From: Rhodococcus gordoniae
GTDB taxonomy: Bacteria; Actinomycetota; Actinomycetes; Mycobacteriales; Mycobacteriaceae
DNA length: 64,000 nucleotides
Assembly: GCF_001646655.1 (NCBI RefSeq)
Contig: NZ_LPZN01000014.1
Span: forward strand, 57,054-121,053
Direction of reading: 5' to 3'
Below are positions 25,598-33,999 of the stretch, one piece after another. The translations under genes and the position numbers were made by a program. Position 1 is the stretch's first letter. Each line of letters starts with the position of its first letter. A model generated the notes under the pieces. The model was not told where the DNA came from. It was given only the letters and a program-made list of their open reading frames with translations, and ran no database searches.

Positions 25598-26782
25598 TTA
25601 ACGGTCGGCCGAGAGGACTAGCGCGCTGTGCGGCACCGGCGATCCGCCCGTGACCAGCACGTTGTCGAGAGTCTTGGTGGGCTGGTTCACGGAGGTGCCG
25701 CGGATGAGCCGGACACCCTCGGCGATGCCGTTCACGCCGTGGATGTAGCCTTCGCCGAGCTGCCCGCCATGGGTGTTGATCGGCAGGCGACCGTCGACCT
25801 CGAGGTTGCCTTCGGCGATGAAGTCCTTGGCCTCGCCGCGGCCGCAGAAGCCGTACTCCTCGAGTTGGAGCAGCACCATCGGGGTGAAGGCGTCGTACAG
25901 GATCGCGGCGTCGATACCTTCGGGACCGAAGCCGGCCTGTGCCCACATCTGCCGGGCGACGAGTTCGACCTCGGGCATCGCGTCGATGTCCTCGCGGTAG
26001 TAGCTGCTCATCGAGATCTGCTGAGGACCGACGCCCTGCGCCGCGGCGGTGATGATCGCCGGAGGATGCGGAAGATCTCGGGCGCGTTCGGCGCTCACGA
26101 TGACCAGTGCCTGGCCGCCGTCGCTCTCCTGGCAGCAGTCCAGCAGGCGCAGCGGGTCGGCGAGCATCCGGGAGTTCTGGTGATCGTCGAGGGTGATGGG
26201 CCGCTCGTAGAACCAGGCCTTGGGGTTGTTCGCCGCGTGCTTGCGCGAGAGCACCGAGATCTGCCCGAAGTCCGCACTGGTCGCCCCGTACTTGTGCATG
26301 TAGGTGCGTGCCAGGAAGGCTTCCTGCTGAGCGGGAGTGAGCAGACCGTACGGGTTGATCCAGTTCCGGTATTCCTGGTCGGTGTTCGAGTTGTACGCGA
26401 ACGGCGGCGGACCGGCACCGAAACGGTGGCCCGAGCGCTCGTTGAACGCGCGATAGACGACCACGACATCGGCCACACCACTGGAAACGGCGAGTGCAGC
26501 CTGCTGCACGGGTGCGCAGGCGCCGCCACCGCCGTGCGGGATGCGGCTGAAGAACTTGAGTTCGGGGATGCCGAGCGCGCGGGCGACGGCGATCTCCGGG
26601 TTGGTCTCCATGGTGAACAGCGCGAAGCCGTCGACCTCTTCGACACCGATCTGTGCGTCCTCGAGAGCGGCGAGGACCGACTCGCACGCGAGTTGCCATT
26701 CACTGCGGCCGGAATTCTTGGAGAACTCCGTGGCTCCGATGCCGGCGATAGCAGCGGCTCCGGAGAAGCCCTTGACGGTCAT
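25598..26782 (-). CDS. ltp2: Ltp2-type side-chain aldolase
   Basis: A 394-residue thiolase-fold protein matching Ltp2, the retro-aldolase that removes propionyl-CoA from the 17-hydroxylated C3 side chain together with the DUF35 domain of ChsH2. The start AIAGIGATEFSKNSGRSE is characteristic. The two tyrosines needed in the known aldolase appear at Y296 (LYDAFTP) and Y346 (GEGYIHG). The thiolase cysteine motif is absent, as expected. The start overlaps the chsH1 stop by 4 bases (ATGA). The partner DUF35 domain is a separate gene two positions upstream. Confidence 0.92.
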   Translation of the reverse strand: MTVKGFSGAAAIAGIGATEFSKNSGRSEWQLACESVLAALEDAQIGVEEVDGFALFTMETNPEIAVARALGIPELKFFSRIPHGGGGACAPVQQAALAVSSGVADVVVVYRAFNERSGHRFGAGPPPFAYNSNTDQEYRNWINPYGLLTPAQQEAFLARTYMHKYGATSADFGQISVLSRKHAANNPKAWFYERPITLDDHQNSRMLADPLRLLDCCQESDGGQALVIVSAERARDLPHPPAIITAAAQGVGPQQISMSSYYREDIDAMPEVELVARQMWAQAGFGPEGIDAAILYDAFTPMVLLQLEEYGFCGRGEAKDFIAEGNLEVDGRLPINTHGGQLGEGYIHGVNGIAEGVRLIRGTSVNQPTKTLDNVLVTGGSPVPHSALVLSADR

Positions 26783-27189
26783 CGTGTCTTCCTCTCGTAG
26801 GGCTCCACCACGACCTCGGCGGTGACGTGGACGCCTCTGCTGTTGCGGCCCTGCACCTTCAGGGTGACGGTCGCGCCCTCGACGGCGGTCACCTCACCGT
26901 TCATGTGCATGGGGTCGCCGGGGAAACAGGGCACGCCCAGACGCAGCGACGCGCGGCGTACGCGCGCCGACGGTCCGGTCCAGTCGGTGACGTACCGGTC
27001 GACGAATCCGTTGGTGGCGTTGATGCTCATGAACACGTCCGGGGTACCGCGTCCGAGTGCGGCATCCGGATCGTGGTGCACGTCCTCGAAATCCTGTGAT
27101 GCGATCGCGGTGGCCACGATGGTCGTGCGATCGATCGGCAGGACGAGTTCGGGAAGTTCCTGTCCGACAGTGCATTCGGCGAGGTTCAT
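26779..27189 (-). CDS. chsH1: ChsH1-type enoyl-CoA hydratase subunit (MaoC fold)
   Basis: A 136-residue hot-dog protein. The hydratase dyad lies in ASQDFEDVHHDPDAA. The stretch FVDRYVTDWTGPSARVRRASLRLGVPCFPGD matches ChsH1 of the igr operon, which with ChsH2 hydrates the steroid C3 enoyl-CoA. It overlaps both neighbours by ATGA, giving translational coupling. Length is as in the family (about 130). Confidence 0.92.
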   Translation of the reverse strand: MNLAECTVGQELPELVLPIDRTTIVATAIASQDFEDVHHDPDAALGRGTPDVFMSINATNGFVDRYVTDWTGPSARVRRASLRLGVPCFPGDPMHMNGEVTAVEGATVTLKVQGRNSRGVHVTAEVVVEPYERKTR

Positions 27190-27593
27190 GCTTGTCCTCC
27201 GGGCTTGCGCAGCTGGGGCAGGATCTCACCGTGCGCGTGCTCGGAGAATCCCACCTCGAGTTCCATGCCGATCTCGAGCGTGTCGTGGTCGACACCGGCG
27301 ATGTCGGCGACGATGCGGATGCCTTCCTCGAGGTCGATCAGTCCGACGGCGAGCGGGTACTCGAAGGCCGGATCCTGGGGGTGGTGGATGACGGTCCAGC
27401 TGTGGAGCGTTCCGCGACGCGAGGATTCGACCGTCTTCCATTCGAACGAACGGCAGGCGGGGCAGGCCGGGCCCGGCGGGTGGCGCAGAGTGTCGCACTC
27501 GTTGCACTGCTGGATCTCGAGTCGGCCCTCACGGACGGCGTCGAACCAGAACTGGTTGTCCTGGGTGATGGTGAGCCGGGGGACGGCGGTCAT
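27186..27593 (-). CDS. DUF35 OB-fold protein, separate C-terminal half of ChsH2
   Basis: A 135-residue protein made of a rubredoxin-like zinc ribbon, C30-x2-C33 and C44-x2-C47, then the DUF35 OB fold with SSRRGTLHSWTVIHHP. In M. tuberculosis and other actinobacteria this domain is fused to the C-terminus of ChsH2 and binds Ltp2. Here it is its own gene, starting inside the stop of the MaoC gene (ATGA overlap at 27590-27593). It should complex with the Ltp2-type protein from the same operon. Confidence 0.88.
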   Translation of the reverse strand: MTAVPRLTITQDNQFWFDAVREGRLEIQQCNECDTLRHPPGPACPACRSFEWKTVESSRRGTLHSWTVIHHPQDPAFEYPLAVGLIDLEEGIRIVADIAGVDHDTLEIGMELEVGFSEHAHGEILPQLRKPGGQA

Positions 27594-28144
27594 CGCGTCT
27601 CCTTGTCGGTGTTCGGGTTGAACCGGAGCATCCGGAATCGTTCCTCGGCGACGAGTTCGCCGTTCTGATCCTCGTAGCGCTTGTACAGGGTGAAGAATCG
27701 CCCGTCGCCGAGACCCGTTCGCTTGACTCCGGATACGGATTCGATCGTGTAGTGGGCGGTGATGTGGTCGCCCGGGACGATTTCGCGGTGGTAGTCCTGC
27801 TCGACGTTCGTCGCGACGACCGAGGTGAAACCCTCGCGGTCCAGGTCGGCGAGCATCCGGGAGTACGCGAAGTCCTCCACGACGCCCTCGGTGCGCTTGC
27901 GCTGGACCTCGCGCCAGCGACGGTAACCGGCCATGATCCAGGTCGAGATCATCGCGGGCGGGCAGACGATCGACTCGCGCCCGGTCTCGCGGGCGGCCTC
28001 GGCGTCGACGTAGATCGGATTGAAGTCGTCGTGGGCCTCGACCCAGTTCCGGATCATGGCGTCGTTGACGACGTATCGGGCCACACGGGGCGGTTCGGCC
28101 ACCTGCCCGACGTATTTCTCGTAGTCCTGCTCGACGGTCTGCAT
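27590..28144 (-). CDS. MaoC-like protein, separate N-terminal half of ChsH2
   Basis: A 184-residue hot-dog-fold protein resembling the N-terminal domain of ChsH2: VEAHDDFNPIYVDAEAARETGRESIVCPPAMISTWIMAG and VPGDHITAHYTIESVS. I chose the ATG at 28144 with GAGGAG 10 bases upstream; a GTG at 28168 is upstream of that site and less likely. It should pair with ChsH1 to form the hydratase. It is first in the operon that ends with the fadE pair, and its promoter holds a degenerate left-half palindrome 74 bases upstream. The split from DUF35 is a real stop and start rather than a frameshift, because the 4-base coupling is clean. Confidence 0.88.
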   Translation of the reverse strand: MQTVEQDYEKYVGQVAEPPRVARYVVNDAMIRNWVEAHDDFNPIYVDAEAARETGRESIVCPPAMISTWIMAGYRRWREVQRKRTEGVVEDFAYSRMLADLDREGFTSVVATNVEQDYHREIVPGDHITAHYTIESVSGVKRTGLGDGRFFTLYKRYEDQNGELVAEERFRMLRFNPNTDKETR

Positions 28145-28217
28145 GGCCCACTCACTCCTCTTCGGCACGCGCGTTCGTCGTCACGCTAAGGCGGGCCGAC
28201 AAGCGGGATCCCCCGAT

Positions 28218-28232
28218 TCCCACTGAGCAGGA
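28218..28232. promoter_or_regulatory. Left-half regulon palindrome, side-chain operon promoter
   Basis: TCCCACTGAGCAGGA has two changes from TCCCG-N-TGA-N-CGGGA and is symmetrical in them. It is 74 bases before the MaoC start and 107 before the divergent SDR. Confidence 0.45.
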
Positions 28233-28264
28233 GCGTGACGGCGGACACCGGAAGCCGGTACCGA

Positions 28265-28282
28265 ACCAAGCGATTGCTTGGT
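28265..28282. promoter_or_regulatory. Second palindrome before the SDR pair
   Basis: ACCAAGCGATTGCTTGGT is a perfect inverted repeat (7-base arms, GATT centre), 57 bases before the SDR start at 28339. It resembles TetR-type operators. It is not a KstR box, and its spacing differs from the KstR2 consensus AnCAAGnnCTTGnT. Confidence 0.6.
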
Positions 28283-28338
28283 AAGTTGTGGGCGTGGAAC
28301 CCGCGCATCGTGCGGGGTGAACGACGTGGAGGCAGTGA

Positions 28339-29115
28339 ATGGATCTGGGACTCGACGGCGCAGTCGTGCTCGTCACCGGAGGCATACGGGGAGTCGGCGC
28401 AGGTATCACCAAGGTGTTCCTCCGCGCCGGAGCGACCGTCGTGACATGTGCACGTAACGAACCCGAACACCCCGTCGAGACGGACGGGCGGACCGCGGAA
28501 TTCCTGCCGTGCGACGTCCGGGACGCTGATCAGGTGAAAGCCTTGATCGACGGCATCATCGACCGCCACGGCCGGCTCGACGCAGTGGTGAACAATGCCG
28601 GCGGCTCGCCCTATGCGCTGGCGGCCGACGCGAGTCCGAAGTTCCACGCCAAGATCGTGGAGCTGAACCTGCTGTCTCCGCTGCTGGTCGCGCAGGCCGC
28701 CAACGCGGTGATGCAGAAGCAGGACACGGGCGGATCGATCGTCAACATCTCGAGCGTGAGCGGGTCGCGGCCGTCGCCCGGCACCGCGGCCTACGGCGCC
28801 GCCAAGGCGGGCGTCGACAGCCTCGGGCAGTCGCTCGCCGTCGAATGGGCCCCCAAGGTGCGGGTGAACTCGGTGGTCGTGGGCATGGTCGAAACCGAGC
28901 AGTCGCACCTGTTCTACGGAGACGACGAAGGCATCGCGGCGGTCGGCGCGACCGTCCCGCTGGGACGGTTGGCTCAGCCCGAGGACGTCGGCCACTGCGC
29001 CGCATTCCTGGCTTCCCCGCTGTCGGCCTACGTCAGCGGATCCACACTGACCGTCCACGGCGGCGGCGAAAGCCCTGCCTATCTGGCAGCGGCCCGAACG
29101 AAGGAGACGAAGTGA
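28339..29115 (+). CDS. SDR oxidoreductase, Rv3549c-like
   Basis: A 258-residue classical SDR. The cofactor site is VLVTGGIRGVGAGI, followed by CDVRD and VNNAGGSPYALAAD. The active site is SSVSGSRPSPGTAAYGAAKAG. The ATG follows GGAGG. It overlaps the next SDR by 4 bases (GTGA). In M. tuberculosis two SDR genes sit together near fadA5 (Rv3548c/Rv3549c), and the pair here has the same form. It probably oxidises a hydroxyl in steroid breakdown. Position on the skeleton is unknown. Confidence 0.87.
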   Translation: MDLGLDGAVVLVTGGIRGVGAGITKVFLRAGATVVTCARNEPEHPVETDGRTAEFLPCDVRDADQVKALIDGIIDRHGRLDAVVNNAGGSPYALAADASPKFHAKIVELNLLSPLLVAQAANAVMQKQDTGGSIVNISSVSGSRPSPGTAAYGAAKAGVDSLGQSLAVEWAPKVRVNSVVVGMVETEQSHLFYGDDEGIAAVGATVPLGRLAQPEDVGHCAAFLASPLSAYVSGSTLTVHGGGESPAYLAAARTKETK

Positions 29116-30026
29116 GTGGACTGATGGACGGGCGCGTCGTCATTGTGACCGGCGCCGGACGTGGCCTGGGTCGCGCCCACGCCCTCGCCTTCGCGGCAGA
29201 GGGCGCGAAGGTCGTGGTCAACGACATCGGTGTCGGGGGCGACGGATCGGCCACGGGGGAGAGCCCCGGTGAACTGGTCGTCGAGGAGATCCGCGCGGCC
29301 GGTGGCGAGGCCGTCGTCAACGGCGACGACGTCGCCGACTGGGCGGGCGCCGAGAACCTCGTGAAGACGGCCCTGGACAATTTCGGCCGCCTCGACGTGC
29401 TCGTCAACAATGCCGGCTTCCTGCGCGACCGCATGCTCGCCAACATGAGCGAAGAAGAATGGGACGCGGTCATCCGCGTGCACCTCAAGGGCCACTTCGC
29501 ACCGATGCGTCACGCGATGACCTACTGGCGTGCCGAATCCAAGGCCGGCAATCCCGTCGACGCCCGCATCATCAACACCAGTTCGGGCGCCGGTCTGATG
29601 GGCAGCATCGGTCAGGGCAACTACGCCGCGGCCAAGGCGGGCATCGCGACGCTCACGGTTCAGGCCGCGGCCGAATTCGGCCGTTACGGGGTGACCGTCA
29701 ACGCGATCGCTCCGTCGGCGCGTACCCGGATGACCGTCGGCGCCGGTGGTGCGATGGCCGAGATGATGGCCGCGCCCGAGGAGGGTTTCGACGCGATGGC
29801 ACCCGAGAACGTCTCGCCGCTCGTCGTGTGGCTCGGCAGCGCCGAATCGAAGGACGTGACGGGCCGGGTGTTCGAGGCCGAAGGGGGCAAGGTGTCGCTG
29901 GCCGACGGCTGGCGCCACGGCGAGGCGATCGACAAGGGCGATCGTTGGGATCCGAAGGAACTCGGACCCGTCGTCGAGAAGCTGATCGCATCGTCGCAGC
30001 CGCCGACGCCGGTCTACGGGGCCTGA
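29112..30026 (+). CDS. SDR of the hydroxyacyl-CoA dehydrogenase type, Rv3548c-like
   Basis: A 304-residue SDR. It starts at GTG 29112 overlapping the previous stop, with AAGGAGA upstream. VTGAGRGLGRAHALAFAAEGAKVVVND and SSGAGLMGSIGQGNYAAAKAG are typical of the (3R)-hydroxyacyl-CoA dehydrogenase domain of the HSD17B4 group, as is the extended C-terminal part (ADGWRHGEAIDKGDRWDP). Hsd4A at 54857 is a paralogue. It probably acts on a CoA-linked steroid side-chain or ring intermediate. Confidence 0.87.
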   Translation: MSGLMDGRVVIVTGAGRGLGRAHALAFAAEGAKVVVNDIGVGGDGSATGESPGELVVEEIRAAGGEAVVNGDDVADWAGAENLVKTALDNFGRLDVLVNNAGFLRDRMLANMSEEEWDAVIRVHLKGHFAPMRHAMTYWRAESKAGNPVDARIINTSSGAGLMGSIGQGNYAAAKAGIATLTVQAAAEFGRYGVTVNAIAPSARTRMTVGAGGAMAEMMAAPEEGFDAMAPENVSPLVVWLGSAESKDVTGRVFEAEGGKVSLADGWRHGEAIDKGDRWDPKELGPVVEKLIASSQPPTPVYGA

Positions 30027-30034
30027 CGGTCCCC

Positions 30035-30074
30035 GTGCGCGTTTCCGGTAGCACGTGCTACCGGAAACGCGCAC
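30035..30074. terminator. Bidirectional hairpin, 40-base palindrome
   Basis: A perfect 40-base palindrome whose left arm begins GTGCGCGTTTCCGGTAGCAC. It lies in the 63-base convergent gap between the SDR and GNAT genes and probably terminates both. Confidence 0.85.
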
Positions 30075-30089
30075 GAGTGGCGCAGCCGC

Positions 30090-30749
30090 CTACGCCGGTG
30101 TGCGGACGATGAGGGTGGAGCCGGGGAAGTAGGCGGCGAGTTCGGACCGCGCCTGCTTGAGCGTGGCGGTGCCGTAGCCCTGCTTGCGGAACTCCGGATG
30201 CACCCAGATCCGTACGTCGACCTCGTTTCCGGTCAGCTCGCCGAACGCGAACCCGACGGATTTCGGCTCGTCGCCCGAAAGATCCTCGGCCACAAGCCAC
30301 ATCGCGGACTCGTCGTCCATCAACTCGGCGCCGCGCTGTCGCTCGGACTCGACCCGCTCGTCGCTGTCGTCACCCAGCTGGTCGGCGCAGCGCGCCGTGA
30401 ACAATGCGGTATCGGCCGCACTGTGGGAGATGGGACGCAGCCGGAAATGCGCGCCGGTCGCGTACGGACGCGCCGCCGTCGTCCATTGCAGTACCGCATC
30501 GAGATCGTCGAGTTCCTCACGGATCTTCTTCCGCTCCGCCTGCGTCAGGCGGCGGAACGGAAGATTGAGCACGGCCTCCGCGCAGAACTCGCCGGTGTCG
30601 AGCAGTGATGCGAGCTTCGCGACCGCGTCGCCCCGATCCTTGCTCTCGACGATCACGTCGAGCACCTCGTGGCGTCGTTCGAGCGCCCGGAGCAGCGCGG
30701 CTGCGATCTCGCGCCGGTCGAGCACCTTGTCGTGATCGGTGGTTGCCAT
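30090..30749 (-). CDS. GNAT acetyltransferase with GyrA-like N-terminal segment
   Basis: A 219-residue protein. Residues of about 110-215 form a GNAT fold with SVGFAFGELTGNEVDVRIWVHPEFRKQGYGTATL, where RKQGYGTA is the acetyl-CoA loop. The first 85 residues (REIAAALLRALERRHEVLDVIVESKDRGDAV, then AEAVLNLPFRRLTQAERKKIREELDDLDA) resemble the coiled-coil dimer region of DNA gyrase/topoisomerase IV subunit A, whose motif is AILDMRLRRLTGLERxKI. No catalytic gyrase domain is present, so the segment probably serves as a dimerisation or interaction helix pair. Substrate unknown. It lies downstream of the ddn-like gene. Confidence 0.8.
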   Translation of the reverse strand: MATTDHDKVLDRREIAAALLRALERRHEVLDVIVESKDRGDAVAKLASLLDTGEFCAEAVLNLPFRRLTQAERKKIREELDDLDAVLQWTTAARPYATGAHFRLRPISHSAADTALFTARCADQLGDDSDERVESERQRGAELMDDESAMWLVAEDLSGDEPKSVGFAFGELTGNEVDVRIWVHPEFRKQGYGTATLKQARSELAAYFPGSTLIVRTPA

Positions 30750-30843
30750 CGTGCGACATCCCTTCGTCGAAGAACTGGGCGTACGGGATTCAGTATTCCC
30801 GCACGTTCCGCTCGCGGCGACCGCGTGATCCGGGTGATCCGGC

Positions 30844-31317
30844 TCACTCGCACACGACGACGGGAATGACGCGGTCGGTCCACGACTGGTACTTGTCGAA
30901 ATCCGGATACATCGCGGTGAGGCGCGGCCAGTACGCCGTGCGCTCCGCATCGCTCGCCACGCGAGCGCGCATCGTCCGGATCCGTGACCTGATCTGCACG
31001 GTGACCTCGGGGTTCGCCTGGATGTTGCGGAACCACAAGGGATGCTTGGGAAGTCCTCCCTGGGAGGCGACCAGGATCACCTTGTCGCCGTCTTCGAGGA
31101 ACAGCAGAGGAGCGGTGCGCGGCCGGCCGCTCTTCCGTCCGATCGTGGTCACCAGACATACGGGGACGCCCCGGGGGAATGCACTGCCGACCCGCCACCT
31201 GCCGCCGATGCGACCACCCGTGGCCCGGTACACGGCGACGTTCACGCGCGATCCCCACTTGATGATCGACGTCGTGGCCCCGGACCCCAGTCCTTTCGGG
31301 GCCTCCCCGGTACCCAC
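30844..31317 (-). CDS. Ddn-like F420-dependent nitroreductase-family protein (Rv3547-like)
   Basis: A 157-residue split-barrel protein of the Ddn family, which binds deazaflavin F420. FIKW-like start IIKWGSRVNVAVYR, then LTTxGRKSG as VTTIGRKSGRPRTAPLLFLEDGD, KHPLWFRNIQANPEVTVQI, and the C-terminus YQSWTDRVIPVVVCE match Ddn closely. The GTG start at 31317 lies directly after the fadA5 stop, as Rv3547 adjoins fadA5 in M. tuberculosis. Ddn activates nitroimidazole drugs; its natural role is thought to be quinone reduction. Co-transcription with fadA5 is very likely. Confidence 0.9.
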   Translation of the reverse strand: MGTGEAPKGLGSGATTSIIKWGSRVNVAVYRATGGRIGGRWRVGSAFPRGVPVCLVTTIGRKSGRPRTAPLLFLEDGDKVILVASQGGLPKHPLWFRNIQANPEVTVQIRSRIRTMRARVASDAERTAYWPRLTAMYPDFDKYQSWTDRVIPVVVCE

Positions 31318-31318
31318 C

Positions 31319-32608
<1,290 letters not shown>

Positions 32609-32609
32609 T

Positions 32610-32623
32610 TAGAACGTGTTACA
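32610..32623. promoter_or_regulatory. KstR-type box, cyp125 side
   Basis: TAGAACGTGTTACA fits TnnAACnnGTTnnA exactly, 41 bases before the cyp125 start at 32664. Because a possible GTG start at 32616 would lie inside the box, the downstream start is preferred. Confidence 0.8.
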
Positions 32624-32663
32624 TATCACGCGAGCGGTACCCGCCAGGGCAGGAGAGATATCA

Positions 32664-33917
32664 GTGGCGCAGCCGAACATCCCCGAAGACATCGACTTCA
32701 CCGATCCCGATCTGTACGCAGACCGTATGCCTTTCGCAGAGTTCGCGGAACTGCGGAAGACCGCGCCGGTGTGGTGGAACAAGAAGTCTCCCGACGTCGG
32801 TGGGTTCCACGACGACGGATTCTGGGTTGTCTCCCGGCACGAGGAGGTCCGTGAGGTCTCCCGCCGGAGCGACGTGTTCTCCAACTGGGAGAACACAGCG
32901 ATTCCGCGGTTCAACGACGACATTCCGCGCGAAGCCATCGAGTTGCAGCGCCACGTCCTGCTCAACAAGGACGCACCCGAGCACACCAAGCTGCGCAAAC
33001 TCGTCGCCCGCGGTTTCACCCCCCGTGCGATCAACGGCCTGCGTGACGAGCTCGATCGTCGCGCGAGAGCCATCGTGGGAGAGGCGTGCCAGGCCGGTCG
33101 TGGCGACTTCGTCACTCAGGTCGCGGCCGAGCTGCCGCTGCAGGCCATCGCCGACCTCATCGGTGTGCCTCAGGAGGATCGCGCCAAGCTCTTCGAGTGG
33201 TCCAACCAGATGACGGGCTACGACGATCCGGACAACACCGCCGATCCGGCGGCAGCGTCCATGGAAGTCCTCGGGTACGCCTACCAGATGGCCGCGGCCC
33301 GCAAGGAGAACCCGGCCGACGACATCGTCACCACCCTCATCGAGGCCGACATCGACGGCGACGAACTCGCTCCCGAGGAGTTCGGCTTCTTCTTCATCGT
33401 GCTCGCGGTGGCCGGCAACGAGACCACCCGCAACGCGATCACCCACGGCATGGCGGCGTTCCTCGACAATCCGGAGCAGTGGGAGATCTTCAAGCGCGAC
33501 CGGCCGAAGACCGCCGCCGACGAGATCATCCGCTGGGCCACCCCGGTCACGTCGTTCCAGCGCACCGCCCTCGAGGACACCGAACTCGGCGGGCAGACGA
33601 TCAAGAAGGGCGATCGCGTCGTCATGCTGTACGCGTCGGCCAACAACGACGAAGAAGTGTTCGACAACCCCCGCGAGTTCGACATCCTTCGTGATCCCAA
33701 CCCGCACCTGGCATTCGGTGGAACGGGCGCGCACTACTGCCTGGGCGCGAACCTCGCACGTATGGAGATCGACCTGATCTTCAACGCGATCGCCGACCAC
33801 ATCCCGGACATCACGAAGATCGGCGACCCGCACCGTCTGCGGTCGGGCTGGCTCAACGGCATCAAGGAATTCCAGGTCGACTACAAGACCTCGGGTGGGT
33901 GCCCGGTCCAGCACTGA
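32664..33917 (+). CDS. cyp125: Cytochrome P450 CYP125, sterol C26/C27 hydroxylase
   Basis: A 417-residue P450 whose sequence follows CYP125 of M. tuberculosis along its length: FTDPDLYADRMPFAEFAELRK, SNQMTGYDDP, and the end RLRSGWLNGIKEFQVDY. The I helix has LAVAGNETTRN, the ExxR is DEIIRWATPV, and the heme cysteine is C359 in FGGTGAHYCLG. It oxidises the terminal side-chain carbon of cholesterol/cholestenone to the acid. The GTG start follows AGGAGAGA. FdxD at 54538 is a plausible electron donor. Confidence 0.95.
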   Translation: MAQPNIPEDIDFTDPDLYADRMPFAEFAELRKTAPVWWNKKSPDVGGFHDDGFWVVSRHEEVREVSRRSDVFSNWENTAIPRFNDDIPREAIELQRHVLLNKDAPEHTKLRKLVARGFTPRAINGLRDELDRRARAIVGEACQAGRGDFVTQVAAELPLQAIADLIGVPQEDRAKLFEWSNQMTGYDDPDNTADPAAASMEVLGYAYQMAAARKENPADDIVTTLIEADIDGDELAPEEFGFFFIVLAVAGNETTRNAITHGMAAFLDNPEQWEIFKRDRPKTAADEIIRWATPVTSFQRTALEDTELGGQTIKKGDRVVMLYASANNDEEVFDNPREFDILRDPNPHLAFGGTGAHYCLGANLARMEIDLIFNAIADHIPDITKIGDPHRLRSGWLNGIKEFQVDYKTSGGCPVQH

Positions 33918-33946
33918 CCGAACCGAACACCGACCGAACCGAACAT

Positions 33947-33984
33947 CGAGGTCCCCGGCCGCCCCTGCGCGCCCGGGGACCTCG
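33947..33984. terminator. Terminator after cyp125
   Basis: The 12-base arms CGAGGTCCCCGG/CCGGGGACCTCG have a 14-base loop and lie in the convergent gap before the membrane-protein gene. Confidence 0.75.
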
Positions 33985-33999
33985 CACATCCCGTGTCGT

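Noticed and set aside
28265..28282. KstR2 box
   Set aside because: The KstR2 consensus has two bases between CAAG and CTTG; here there are six.
32616..32663. Upstream GTG start for cyp125
   Set aside because: It lies inside the KstR-type box, while GTG 32664 has AGGAGAGA before it and yields a plausible CYP125 start.
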